A stretch of DNA of 64,000 nucleotides, from contig OY997594.1 of assembly GCA_963921825.1 (NCBI GenBank), positions 35,012,956 through 35,076,955 on the forward strand, written 5' to 3'. The notes beneath the pieces were generated by a model, which searched no databases, was not told the DNA's origin, and worked only from the letters and a program-made list of their open reading frames with translations. Position 1 is the first letter of the stretch, and every line of letters begins with the position of its first letter. The stretch is from Erodium maritimum. Lineage: Eukaryota > Streptophyta > Magnoliopsida > Geraniales > Geraniaceae. Shown one piece after another: positions 1-12,391 of the stretch. A program made the position numbers and the translations under genes.

Positions 1-617
1 CCAATCTTGGTATATCAACGTCATATCACCTGCCAATTCTGCTGGATTCGGACCGTCGGGTGGAACTGATTGGCTCTCGACAATTTCGTATTGAAAACAT
101 CTGGGCGGAAGATCCTGAATGTGTTCATGTGATCCAGTCATGGTGGGGTGCCCCCGAGGATCTTTATATAGTCCTGAAGACGAAGGAAACGGGGGAAGCG
201 TTGGAAGTTCGGGGAAAGGGGGTGTACAACGCGCTATCTAGGAAAATAGGTAGATACGAACGAGATATCCTGTGGTTAAATGGTAGATCGGACCGTCTGA
301 GTATCCGAAGACGTAGAGCATTACAAAATCTCTATGAGACGACGCTAGACAGAAAAGGGAAATTTTGGAGGCAGAGAGCAAAACAGCGCTGACTTACTAA
401 GAGCGACCAAAACACAAAAAAATTTCAGGCGTCAGCATCTTAGAAAAAGAATATCAATAAAGTCACAGAACTTCAGGATGATTCAGGGACAATCCTAACC
501 TGGGAAACAGGATTGGGGGACCATATACTAGAGTTCTATAAAACTCTGTCTAGGAAATCAAGGGGAGATGGATAGAGTTTTCCACGTTTTCAGCAACAAA
601 TATCAGCTACTTAGAAC

Positions 618-1629
618 ATGTCCCTAATGGAAGATGTAACGTCGGAGGAGGTGAGGGATGCTACATTTTTGATGGGCCCTAACAAGTCGCCAGGACCGGA
701 TGAGCTCAACCTGTTTTTTTACCATAAGTATTGGAGTACAGTGGGTGCGGATGTCATTAACTGGGTAAGGAGAATATTTGCGGGAGAGGAGATACCACAA
801 GATATGAATAAGACAACCTTGGTCCTGATCCCGAAGGTGGAGTGCTCGAAGTCCCTGAAAGACCTACGACCTATTGCATTATGCAATGTAGTGTTCAAAG
901 TAGTGTCAAAGGTGGCAGCAAACTGTCTCAAGGGAATGTTGGATGGGATTATATCGTCCTCCCAGGGAGCTTTTGTGCCTAAGCGGTCGATTCAAGACAA
1001 TATTATTTTGTCCTATGAAACCCTACACTTCATGAAAAATAAGAGACAAGGTCGAGAGGGGTGGATGACCTTGAATCTAGACATGAGCAAAACCTACGAC
1101 AAAGTGGAATGGGGTTTTCTATGGGACATTATGCGAGGATTCGGTTTTGGGGAGGAATGGATATCTCTAATCAGAAGATGCACTTACTCAGTCACGTATA
1201 ACATTGTGGGGGGGGGGGGGGGGGTCGGAAGGTTTTGTCCAACCAAAGAGAGGAATTAGACAAGGTGAACCACTATCACCATATCTATTCCTCTTCTGCA
1301 TGGAAGGATTTTCCCGACTCCTACAAGAGGAAGAAAGTCGAGGAAACATACATGGGGTGTGGGTTGCTCCACGGGCTCCCTCGCATACCCGTCTGTTCTT
1401 TGCAGATGGCTGCTATGTCTACTGTAAAGCGACCCTCATGGAAATGGAGAGAATTCGAGGTCTTCTTCAGATGTTTGAGGAAGTGTCTGGCCAAGTAGTG
1501 AATCAGCAAAAGTCATCTATGTTCTTTAGTACCAATACAAAGGAAGACATGAGAGAAGAGGGGGTACAGATACTGGGAATTCCAACAACCATCCCCCTAT
1601 ATGGGAATCCCAAACATGATGAGCCGTAA
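618..1629 (+). pseudogene. LINE reverse transcriptase, inactive
   Basis: Two overlapping frames give the RT fingers and palm: TLVLIPK, a DLRPIALCNV block, QGAFVPKRSIQDNI, the first catalytic block LDMSKTYDKVEW, then GIRQGEPLSPYLF and the second catalytic block LFFADG. The normal block ends in ADD, so the second catalytic aspartate is replaced by glycine (1408-1410). The frame shifts at a run of 17 G (1208-1224) lying between the two catalytic blocks. Both defects indicate a dead copy. The family assignment to plant L1 RT is firm. Confidence 0.9.
1208..1224 (+). repeat. Poly-G run of 17 inside LINE RT
   Basis: A perfect run of 17 G replaces the turn before the RT block GFVQPKRGIRQG and shifts the frame. 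Confidence 0.95.
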
Positions 1630-2965
1630 CAGAAAACAGGGGTTGCAGTTTATCCTGAACAAAGTACTACGTAGAATTCAGAAATGGGATGGCAAACTCC
1701 TAAATAGGGCAGGAAAGGAAGTGTTGGTTAAGTCAGTCCTACAAGAAATCCCGACATACACTATGGGTGTGATGAGGCTCCCACAAAGGATATTGGAAAA
1801 GATGAACGTAGCTCTAGGTCGATTCTGGTGGAAATCATCTGGTCCCGGTGGTAAAGGCATTATATGACAATCATGGACGACCATGTCAAGACCGAAGGAG
1901 GAAGAAGGATTGGGTTTCAAAAATCTACAAGACTTCAATACGGCTCTACTAGGGAAACAACTATGGAAACTTATGACATATGAGTTTAGCTTGGTGGCAA
2001 GAGTACTAAAAGCTGGATACTATCCGGAGTCCTCAACTTTGGAGGCGGTAAGGAAGCCAAATCAGAGCTATGTATGGCAAAGTATACTATCCGCTCATGA
2101 TTTGATCAAAAAAGGAGCAAGGCGCTCGATTGGTCCAGGGACAACAACGTCTTTTCTTCGACATTCGTAGCTGACATGGGTAGATCCAAGGGTGAAGACG
2201 GTGGGGCCAGAACTCGAGCACCTAAATGTTTCTGGACTCATGAGGCCTAACGCGAGACAATGGAACACAAACGTGATCCGTGATCTATTCAGCGAGGATG
2301 ATTACCGAGCCATTCTTGCGGTACCTACGAGTAGGACCGCCACCACGTACTCGTGGTATTGGGCGAGGGAGCATCTGGGGCACTACTCCGTCAAGCCCGC
2401 ATACGTTCTGAGCCAACAGGGACAAGCAATTTTTAACAGTCAGACGGATATATGGAACTCCATTTGGGCATTGGAAGCGATGCCAAAGGTGCGTTCTTTT
2501 CTATGGAGAACATGTTCGGGATGTCTACAAGTAACGCCAAATCTTCAGCATTGGTACGTGGAAGTGGAAGCATGTTTCCCTGTCTGCAAAGGAGATGAAG
2601 AATCAGAGCTTCATCTACTAGTCCAATGCCCTGTAGCAGCAGAATGTTGGGCAAAATCTGGCTTGAAGTTTCCTCAAGAGTCTACAGACATCACAAGATG
2701 GCTGAAAGCTACCCTACAACTCAACTCCCCCAGCATGTGGTGGAATGGTGAGATGTATACTATGAGAAATCTGGAAAGCCAGAAACAAAGTAGTTTGGGA
2801 GAATACCCACAGACGTCGTCGCCATCTATCAGACGACATTCTTCTTGCAAACGGGATGGTTGGAAGCCAGAAATAGGAAAGCGCAAGCAAGGTCAGTCCC
2901 TCGACAAACACACACAGAAGCAGACACGACATGGACATATCCACACCAAGGAACATGGGCCATAA
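1601..2965 (+). pseudogene. LINE RT thumb and zf-RVT region, broken
   Basis: Three consecutive frames (1601-1867, 1883-2170, 2192-2965) encode the region after RT, with MSRPKEEEGLGFKNLQDFN and then the zinc-binding zf-RVT stretch. The latter shows WNSIWALEAMPKVRSFLWR and a later CPVCK-like segment (here FPVCK) followed by ESELHLLVQCPVAAECW. The frame breaks between blocks are stop codons or small shifts. It is part of the same LINE as the neighbouring RT and RNase H blocks. Confidence 0.85.
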
Positions 2966-3346
2966 ACACGGATAGAGCGTTATTTGCGGCATCTGACGGG
3001 ATGGGTATGTAGGGATGATATGGGACGACTCACACGGGCTCGATCATCCTCGTTCCATGGACCATAAAATCCGGGGCTGTTGGAGTCATATGCTATTAGA
3101 GACGCTTTGACATGGCTGCTACAACGACCAGGACAACGGACTAGTGTCAGAAGTGATCGTAAGGTCATAGTGGATATGATCAACAAAGTAAGAAAATCGT
3201 CTTCTCCTTTAGGGATAATCGTCACTGATTGTATTTCCCTATTAGCTAGACTCGAGTGCGTGCAACTCGATTTTGTAAAACGGACAGCGAACAAAGCAGC
3301 TCATTGGATTGCTAAGGCGGCTTGTTCTTCCCCTGTCTGGAATTGA
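2957..3346 (+). pseudogene. Plant-type RNase H domain at the LINE 3' end
   Basis: The start WAINTDRALFAASDG resembles the first beta strand of plant RNase H (RVT_3), with its catalytic aspartate. An in-frame stop follows at about 3010, then ESYAIRDALTWLL and SDRKVIVDMIN carry the next conserved acidic positions. The domain ends with VKRTANKAAHWIAKAA and a stop at 3346, the usual C-terminus of this LINE class. The internal stop makes it nonfunctional. Confidence 0.8.
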
Positions 3347-3749
3347 CAAGGGTGTGTGTTATCTAAAAATTAAAATAAAAGAAAACGTGCTGATAAAGTT
3401 ACCGTGTCTAATTTGTATGGATAATTCGAAGGAATTACTCCAATTTAGTAACTAGATTACTAGTAACACAAATTTGGTAAAATAAGTATGATTTTCTTTA
3501 TTTGAAGATGTATGAGTTGGTACCAACGGAAGAATATTTTGTCGGCCCAGACCTATACCCATCAAGGCCCAGTAGAAAGGCCCGTTTGCTTTATTTAATG
3601 ACGAGGCAATTGTACAAAAGAAACGAATAGAAAAAAAAAAGGACAGCAAAAAGCCTCTTCAGCAAGAAATCCACAAAGTCCATTCTCTCTGTTCTCAAAA
3701 ACACAATCTTCCTGCAACTCTCTGGATCCTTCTTCTCCATCCTTCAGCC
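3347..3749 (+). promoter_or_regulatory. RPN10 upstream region and 5' leader
   Basis: Non-coding stretch between the LINE end and the RPN10 start codon. It is A/T-rich at first. From about 3650 it becomes CT-rich (tctctctgttctc, ccttcttctccatcc), typical of plant 5' leaders. The start codon context is gccATGG, a good plant initiation site. The transcription start cannot be placed; no convincing TATA box was chosen. Confidence 0.5.
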
Positions 3750-6700
3750 ATGGTGCTCGAGGTTTGCTCTATACCTCATCTGATCCTCCTTATGACTTCC
3801 TGTCTCTTTCTCACGATGCATCACAACTAGGGTTCCTTTTCTACTTCTTAATCAATTAATGAGTTCAATTTGTGTAGGCGACTATGATCTGTATCGACAA
3901 TTCGGAGTGGATGCGGAACGGAGATTACTCCCCAAATAGGTTTCAAGCTCAAGCTGATGCCGTCAATCTCATTTGCGGTGCCAAAACTCAGGTTTTCTTT
4001 TCTCACCTTTTCCCGAGAAAATTTAGGGAAGAGTAGAGAATTTGAATGTTATATTATTGAATTTTCTGCTGTTGATGTAAGGATTCAGTTCTCAGTGATA
4101 TATTTGCATGTATTTTTTTCCAGTCTAATCCGGAGAATACAGTGGGGGTTCTGACAATGGCAGGCAAGGGGGTCCGTGTTTTGGTTACTCCTACTTGTGA
4201 TCTTGGCAAGATATTGGCTTGTATGCATGGTTAGTTCTTGAACCTTATTTTCTGAAGCTCTTATTTCATTTTGATGCTTCAAAATTGGAACCCTGTATAT
4301 GAAGCGTGTTGAATTTTGCTTCATTTGATGCCTATACTCTGTTTTATTAATTTATACTTCAGATATATCTTCGCTTTGTTGGTGTGTTTTTTATTTTTAC
4401 TAACAGCTTGTCTTGATGTTGGAATGATCTAGTATGACAAAATGTTACGCATTTTCTTCTATCATAGTATTTATGATGAATATCTTGACATTCTTTTTCC
4501 TTAGTTTAGGTTTAGACATCGGTGGTGAGATGAATCTAGCAGCCGGGATTCAGGTGGCTCAGCTGGCTCTCAAGCATCGCCAAAACAAAAAACAGCATCA
4601 GCGAATTATTGTCTTTGCTGGAAGGTGTCTTTTAACAGTCACCGTGTTGCCATGCTTTGTTGTGGATTTTCATCTTATTATTTAGTCTTACAATTTCATT
4701 TTCCATGCTATGTCCTTAGTCCTATCAAACATGACAAGAAGGCACTGGAGTTGATCGGAAGGAAGTTAAAGAAGAACAGTGTGTCCCTTGATATTGTTGA
4801 TTTTGGCGAGGAAGATGATGGAAAGCCCGAGAAACTGGAAGCACTTCTTGCTGCTGTAAACAATAACGACAGCAGCCATATTGTTCATGTTCCTTCTGGT
4901 TCAAATGCTCTTTCTGATGCTCTTATAAGGTATAGTGCTTTGAATTCATCTTATCTTTTTTTTTTTATGGTATTACCACAGTATTATTTTTAGGTTATAT
5001 ATTTTCCTTGTTCAATGGCAGTACTCCTATCTTCACTGGGGATGGGGAAGGTGGGAGTGGTTTTGCTGCAGCGGCAGCTGCAGCTGCAGCTGGTGGTGCC
5101 TCTGGTTATGATTTTGGTGTCGATCCCAACCTAGATCCTGAACTGGCCCTTGCTCTGAGAGTTTCAATGGAGGAGGAGAGAGCCAGGCAAGAAGCAGCTG
5201 CCAAGAAGTCTGCAGAGGAGGCACCCAAACAAGAAAAAGGAGAACAGCCATCTAGTTCCCAAGATGTGATAATGACTGAGTCTGCCTGTGCTGCAGTTTC
5301 TGAACCTGACAATAGGATTCATTTAATGGTTGGTGCCAATTTGCACATCTAAAACCTCCAATCTCTCTTGCTTTTATGCCTTGTGCTTAACATGTGCATA
5401 ATCTCGTCTCTCACTTTTATATGACCATTTGACTGCATTGTTGATCACTCTTCTTGAGGCCAACAAGGAAGTATCCCAATACTTCTTACCCAATGTTACT
5501 ATGGTAATGTCCACATACCTATTCAAGCATGTGATCTCATTGCTTGAAATGTTTTTTTATTATTCCCCTGATGAATAATAAACCAATGAGGGAAATGGAA
5601 ATAGTAGGAAGTCTCACCTATATATAACCTCCGGATTTGATCATGTCTGGATCTATTTTCTTGAGGTGAACAAGGAAGTACTCCAATATTTGTTACCCTA
5701 TGTGACTGTCAATATTGACACAGCAACACGTAAATTTTGTGAAATTTAAGACATGGTACGTTATGTAAAAAACTAATGCATATTATCTATCCAAACTCAT
5801 CTAGCTTTTACATGGTAAAGGCTAATCTTCATATCATTAAGAAGTTCAAAATAAAAATCAACTAATGTTATACACTTGCAAGATTGACTTAGAGGATATG
5901 AGAGCATGGAAGAGTGAGAAACGGGGTTTTGCAAATACATAGACTTGCAGGATATGGAAACTAAATGTATGAAAATCTTTTGTGCTTCACTATATTCATA
6001 AATGCGTTTGAGGGGTTCAGACATGTGTTTGCCTAAAAACTTAGTTTCTTTTTTAATGTAGGGAAACATAGTTTTTTTTTTATATACATATTTTGGGGGA
6101 CGTGTAAATCGAGTATCTGATGCATATCTGTAAATGATCGACGTCTGATACGGGTATCTGATATGTACGTTGAGGAAGACTAGAGTATCCGTGCATCATC
6201 GGTGACGGATGATGCCCATGTACCTGTACAAGGAGGTGATAAAAGTTAGAGATTCACAAGTTGACTAGTGAGATATCAAACCCTTACCATACCTATATAA
6301 TATAATTTTGTACATCTTCAATTACATAATTGATGAGGGGATTAGGAAATCAGAATCTGTATTTCTCAGTTCATCATGTGAAGGTTATGCAATGCAGTCA
6401 TTGCTCCACTTTCCGGGATAGGGGCGTGCCTATTTTTTAAAACAGTATTAATATTATGCTGTTAGTTGTTTCTGGGTCTCTTTTCTAAGTGTATCTTTTT
6501 GTCAACATTGATGCCACTCTTCAGTAACATGTTAATTTGAGGTTTTGTATGATTGGATTATTTGAATATTATGCTGTATTAAAAATTTGTACAACTAGGT
6601 TTAGGAAAGCCATGATATTTTTCGAAAATTTTGGCCACTATTCATAACTTTGCATCATTCCATGATTTTTGCATTCTAGTTACTACGTATGATTCCCATG

Positions 6701-9700
6701 ATGAGGATAGTTTTTCCTTTGCAATCTAACCTATATTTGGAACAGGATGATGATAATGCATTGCTACAGCAGGCCCTTGTAATGTCAATGGATGAACCAG
6801 CTTCTAGCCAGACCGTGAGAGATACAGATATGCCAGAAGCAACTGCAGATGATCCCGAATTGGCTCTAGGTGAGATCTGTTACTTATCATAGCAATTTTC
6901 AAGTTTGCAGAGGTAGTCAATACCTGGGATTATTTCAGAATCTGCAGCTATATCCCTGCTGAGTAACACCTCCCCTAAACATTCAGGACTATTCTATTCT
7001 GAACCTGTCCAAGTTAGTTTCTTTTTGGAAATGATGGTCAGAAATTCCCCTGAATCTTCTCTGTATGTCAGTTACTAACAGTCCGGAGAGAATTACTGAA
7101 AATATTAATTGATAGTTTTTATATTCTATGTTTGTTCTAAATGTATTTGGGATCTAGAATATCAATTTGTTTTTGTTTTGCCCAAGCATAAAGTCAGTCG
7201 CCTTACTGTTACAGTTATTTTTTCTACCATATATCCTACATAAAATCTTTAGCTGTTGTTGCTTGCAGCTCTTCAACTGTCAGTGCAGGAAAGTGCAAAA
7301 GAGTCGACTGGGCAGGCAGACATGAGTAAGTTGTTGGCTGACCAGTCTTTTGTGTCTTCTATCCTTGCATCGGTAAGTCTGTTCAACTAACTGTTACTGT
7401 TCTTCATATTTCCCACCCAACGAAAAAATGATATGAAAATTTTCTTTTGTAGTTATGCATGTAATGACAATTCCTTTGTTGTTGCAGCTTCCTGGGGTTG
7501 ATCCAAATGACCCATCAGTAAAAGATCTACTTGCTTCAATGCAAAACCAGTCTGAGGTGAGTAGTTACAAATATAATGAAAATAGGGATAATTGTCCAAA
7601 ACTACCCTAAAGTTTCGTCCACAAATGAGTTGATGCACAAAGTTTTGTCCACGCTGTGTGGCTACCCTGAAATTTTGTCCACGCTTTTGTGGGTGCATTG
7701 AAGTTTTGCCCACGCTTTTGTGGGTGCATTGAAGTTTTGCCCACGCTTCTATTCAATCCGGGAAGCACTTCCCAGAGGCCCTAGACCATCATTTTGAACA
7801 TCCCTATTACGTCAAAACTAAAAAAGTCGTGGACAAAACTTCAGGGTAGGCACACAACGTGGACGAAACTTTGTGCATCAACTCGTTTGTGGACGAAACT
7901 TTAGGGTAGGTTTGGACAATTATCCCATGAAAATATTGTCCTCGGCTGCTTTATACCTCAAGTTATATTTGGTATCTCGCTTGCTATTTCAGCCGTGAAA
8001 TAAACTTAGTTTCAAATCTGTGCATTTGCATACATTTGGTCTGCCATAGTGCCTCTGCCAGGGCTATATACTACTGTGGTTCAGTTGAGCGATATTAAAA
8101 TTTTCATCCTACTTTTTTATTGAGTTCATCGGTGCACGCTCATTTGGATTTGAAAATCAAGCACTATTAAGCTTCTTATATTGTAGAGTAGATGTCCTTC
8201 TTTGTTTTCTACTTCATTAAAGGGGGTTGAGTGGTAAACATGTAGAATTAATTTTTTATAGGCAATAAAGTAGGTGACCCACTAGGATTTGAACTTTGGA
8301 TCTCATATGAGATAGTGCTCGCCTTGACCAAATAGGCCATCCATAATGGAAAACATGTAAAAAAATTAAAATGAAGGTCGTAACTGTTGGGAGAATCATT
8401 TCCTTACAAAGAGGATCCACTCAAGGAAGCCCGTGATATACACATTAGAAACCCCACTAGCCCAAACGACTAGTTTAATACATGGGTCCAAGTTGTGTAT
8501 CAACTCTTCCTTATCCCCTTATTTCCTAACGTGGTACCTGGACTCACATGTGGATTCCTAAGAATCTCTCTCTTCACATTGAACCCCCTCCACATCGATC
8601 TACTCACTCCTAAGCCTAAATGGCCTTACATGCTCACCCGCTGACCCATCTGGCATACTAGTCTGATCCACTAGTGGTTATGGTTCTATTGGCCTATCGG
8701 CTCTATCCACCACGACTTCTGGGATCTGTTGGCTTGCCCGACCCGATAAGATCTGTGCAACCAGGCTTTAATACCACTTGTTAGGGATGGCAGGCCTTAC
8801 CAATGAGGAGCTACCAAGAAAGCCCATTAGCTACATATTGGACACCATCCTGACCCAAAAGACTAGTATAGAAGGTCTTGGGTCCAAGCTGTATATCAAC
8901 CCTTTGATTACCTTAAGTGGGATATGTACTCACATTTGAACTCCTAACAAGAACAACTTAAAGATTATATATGTGAACAAGTTTATTAATTAAAAGTTCT
9001 GACTTCTAACCAAAACAAGTTTACTTTATTGTGTATGCTCATTTACAACATGCAGTATGTCTGTTATGCCATATCAAGAGATATAATAAACTTGTCATTA
9101 TTAGCTGTTCCCTTGACTTCCATTTCCATTGAACATCAATCTTTCAAAACTAAAGAGGTGATTTTTTTTATCATCACTTTAGCTGGGTTCATATTTTCTT
9201 TATCTTTGCAATCTTGAGCAGGATGTTTAGTTCTATTTCATGCAGATAGTCAAGTAGGCACATGGTCAACATTGAAAATGTACCTTCTTGCATCTTATGA
9301 TATTGAGTCTCAACCACGAGTTTTATGACTATAGATAAGTAGTCATGTACAATGATTGTTGAGAAGTACTGGTAAATACTGTGTTAACCCAGTAATATAG
9401 TTGGAGAACCTTCTTTTGAAAAGAGAGCGGACTTTGGATGTCGTGACACAGCTTTTGGAGGATAGGATTGATGTTGACAAGTGATTGGTGAAAGGCTGTG
9501 TTTGTGGTGACAGACATGCAATAATGTATCAAGTAATAACTGATGAGGTGTACTCTTGCCATCCAAAATGAGTATGCTTCTCTAATTTGGGTGACCCCAA
9601 AAGAGTGCCTACTTACCCCTTTCAAGGAGTAAATTATGTATGAAATACCACTATTATCCTCGATATTCTTAATTAGTAGCACATGGGAGGATAAGAGGGA

Positions 9701-9958
9701 ATGTAAGAAATTTCGTGGCATAATTCTAGCATTACGTTACATTTTTGCCAAAGCTGAAATAGTATTAGATATAGTCTGTTTGTGAAAATTGGTTGAATGG
9801 TACGTTGGTGGTGTGTGTTTTCATTGCGAGAGTTTTGTCGGTATTCATGCCCAATCTTTCATAAACACATTTTAACCCTGAGGCCTGATTGTAGTGCAAT
9901 TTTCCATCAGCAGGAGAAACAAAATGAAGAGAAGACACCTAAAGGTGAAGAAAAGTGA
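3750..9958 (+). CDS. RPN10: 26S proteasome regulatory subunit RPN10 (ubiquitin receptor, PSMD4/S5a)
   Basis: Ten coding exons with GT..AG borders: 3750-3761, 3878-3991, 4124-4229, 4510-4624, 4720-4929, 5022-5328, 6746-6869, 7269-7372, 7488-7556 and 9914-9958. Together they encode 401 residues, close to known plant RPN10. The N-terminal VWA domain (about 1-190) starts [20 protein letters not shown] and docks the protein in the regulatory particle. Three ubiquitin-interacting motifs follow: about 222-243 ([13 protein letters not shown]), 289-305 ([12 protein letters not shown]) and 323-338 ([12 protein letters not shown]). A run of nine alanines (201-209) links VWA and UIM1. The tail is lysine and glutamate rich ([10 protein letters not shown]). 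RPN10 binds polyubiquitinated substrates in cytosol and nucleus. The last intron is 2.36 kb and holds two transposable elements. The frame is intact. Confidence 0.97.
5329..6745 (+). other. RPN10 intron 6, no gene
   Basis: A 1.4-kb intron that is A/T-rich with no supported coding content. Around 6100-6230 lies a more GC-balanced stretch with repeated gtatctgat motifs that looks like a transposon scrap, but I cannot assign it. Confidence 0.6.
7585..7926. mobile_element. Mutator-like MITE in RPN10 intron 9
   Basis: The 342-bp element starts GGGATAATTGTCCAAA and ends with its exact inverse TTTGGACAATTATCCC. The inverted arms run about 100 bp each. It is flanked by perfect 9-bp direct repeats ATGAAAATA (7576-7584 and 7927-7935). 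A 9-bp duplication is the mark of Mutator-superfamily transposition. There is no coding capacity. Inside, a 37-bp unit around gggtgcattgaagttttg is duplicated (about 7691-7745). The transcript of this intron could fold into a long hairpin. Confidence 0.9.
8385..8949. mobile_element. TRIM-like relic in RPN10 intron 9
   Basis: Two diverged direct repeats of about 175 bp, 8385-8561 (tgttgggagaatc...) and 8779-8949 (tgttagggatggc...cctaaca), share ordered blocks such as caagaaagccc/caaggaagccc, gactagt, gggtccaag and gtatatcaac. They flank about 215 bp that ends with aataccacttg, a sequence often seen next to short plant LTRs. Size and layout fit a terminal-repeat retrotransposon in miniature. 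The copies are well diverged, and no target-site duplication was found. Confidence 0.55.
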
Positions 9959-12391
9959 TGATTACGGGGAGTGTTGTAAATGTCAGGTTTCATTTCCCAT
10001 ATGAACGACTTGTTACCAAATTTTAGGGATTAACCAGTACGTTTTCCTTTTTAACTTGGATAATTGGTTTTGCTTGCAGGTGTGTAAGATCCTACAGTGG
10101 CCTCCTGTATGGGGGTGCATATTTATTGTTTTATTCATCTTGATAGCACTGTAGGAACCCTTTAGAAACAAGGAGTATGCAATGTTTCAAATGTATTATT
10201 TGGTGATGATAAATCAAAAGCTGAACTGTCTAATTAATTACATGTGCAATTCATGCATCCTTGCTGTCATCTCTTGGTTTTGGAAGTAAAATGTATGAAA
10301 ACTTGTCGTAATTTTGATTGCATTTAGAAGCTGAAATAACTGTGGTTGGTGCTTTGTGAAACTGATAGGTCTCAAATTCCATGGCTGAAGATGTGAACAT
10401 TCTGTTCACAATTAATGTTGAGAACTGATAATGTTGGGATTACAATACTGTATTTTGATTATATATTTAAACTTATCTTTAAGAGAATTAAAGATAGAGG
10501 CACGGGCAACCCCTTACAAACATGAGCATCGAACTTGTTTCGGCTTCACAACAGAAATACGAGCATTCCTACACTGGTACCTTAAAACTTGAACCAGACT
10601 CAAACAGAGGGTCGAAGCATTTAGGGCCTAGATTTTACAACCATGAAGCATAATACCAACCCAACAAGGGGTTTAACAGAGATATGAAAAACTATCTGAA
10701 AATCCGATTTTCCAACCATGAAGCTCGAACATAAACGACCCAACAAGGAGTTTGAGAGAAAAACAAAAATAGGTCTAAAACTTAAATTGGACAACTATAA
10801 AGCTCAAAAAACCATCTTACCATATTAGTTTCCAACCTTCACTCAAAACACCCCAAATCCTTATCCATACTTGTAGAAAACACTCAATTTTATCGGGACC
10901 ACAAACTCAACCAGTACACATTTGTTACTAGAAAAAATACAGCTCTATTGTTAGATTGTTTTTCCCAGTTCTCAAACAATATTGTGTTTGGTTTCTCTTA
11001 TCCTATCAAGAAAGATGAGAAAGGAGTCATGGCTATTCTATACGGTCATATATGGTATACAGATATTTTGAACCCTTTGGTTTGTTTTGGCACATCGACC
11101 TTGCTTGTACTCAATTTGCCCGCTACACTTGGAAGAAGCTAATCGAACCGACCTATGACATGAATCATGATATACCTTTGTCCTTTTTCAATCAAAACGA
11201 AGATAAGTTGGCATGATTTTGTAATTATGGGACTGAATCACAATGCTTTATTTGGTTCCTTGTGTGCCCTTTTTGCTCTGCTTTCCATTCCTTCATTTTT
11301 CAAACACATTTCTATATATGCAAATGCAAGCGGGTCCTAAGCTTATCAATCTGATTGTGTAGTGTGTACGACTACTTGGTGGAGCCCAACAACATTGGCT
11401 CTTTCACACCTTGTATTATTGGAGCGCCCACGACCACAACACCACACCACTTGTTCAACTTAACCATGGCCACGGCCCTTTTAATACCCGACCAAAAAAG
11501 ATTAGTTGCAGAATCAAGCTAGCATTTCTAGTTTTAAAGGTGATCCCTTTTGTAACACGGACACTGAATTGACTCCATCTCTTGCACAACTGCACACTTA
11601 TCTTTTTCTTTTATTTTCTTTGGAGAAAAAAACGAAGCTATATATTAGAGATCAGAGAAATAACATCATGAAAAACAAGCCCTAACATCAAGAGAAAAAG
11701 GAAACATACAGTAAAAGTAAAAATTTATTGGCCGAAATGCTTCACTAGGCTGTCTAAAGATGATACTACAATAACTTCCGAAGAAATCGATACAACGAAT
11801 CTAAACGAGAAGCTTGAATAGAGTGGGCCCCTTTCTAGACGATTGACATCGAAACTCTGGAAAGTGCTCCAGGAGTATACTACGTTAGCGGTTGACACCA
11901 CCAAAACAGTTGTTGAAGTACGAGAGTGAAGGTGTGGACAGTCCTGTAACCAGGGACTGAGATGACTAAATTGGACTTTGCATCCTCCTGAGAAACTAGT
12001 TGATGTCGTCCCCCTGATAATAACGAGGGCCTTTAAAAACGTAAAGTTATTGGTTCCTGGTATGGTAGGAGAATGTCGCACCAGTACTTGGTGGAACCGA
12101 TGCCACCCTACGTCCAGTAAGGCGGTATTACTAGCAGACCCCCAATTAGACCACAAAGTCCTCATTGATTGAAGCGAGATTTCATTCTGCCCCTCGCCGG
12201 TTGGACTGCCAATCCATTGGAACCCGCAGACCCCTTTGAGCTAGTGCTCGGGATTCACATCAGACCATATATCATCCGAGCACTAACAGTAGATAAATAC
12301 ATTCTGTCGCCGACTGAGAACAAGGTCCCTACGGTACTTGTCCACTCTACAGTCAGCAGACGATAATTATGTATCGAAACACCAGCCGACT
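9959..12391. other. RPN10 3' UTR, then gene-poor spacer
   Basis: About 250-300 bp after the stop is likely 3' UTR. From 10430 on I see no coding exon. A degenerate repeat of roughly 90 bp recurs around 10560-10830, carrying ttttccaaccatgaagc and acaaggagttt; related text recurs near 42830 and 62480-62600. The stretch 11725-12391 has open frames on both strands, but none looks like a known family. Confidence 0.5.

Larger units (their letters stand above)
1..3346 (+). mobile_element. L1-type LINE, 5' end outside window, decayed
   Basis: The segment carries in order the linker after the endonuclease (60-392), reverse transcriptase (618-1629), the maturase-like thumb region and zf-RVT region (1601-2965) and a plant-type RNase H (2957-3346), the standard order of ORF2 in plant L1 LINEs. 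The reading frame is broken repeatedly by stops and shifts, so no protein can be made. The endonuclease N-terminus and all of ORF1 would lie left of base 1. A short A-rich stretch follows at about 3364-3384. No target-site duplication can be tested because the 5' end is missing. Confidence 0.9.

Noticed and set aside
9329-9721. 130-codon minus-strand frame in RPN10 intron 9
   Set aside because: No recognisable domain, lies antisense in an intron, and has no support beyond being open.
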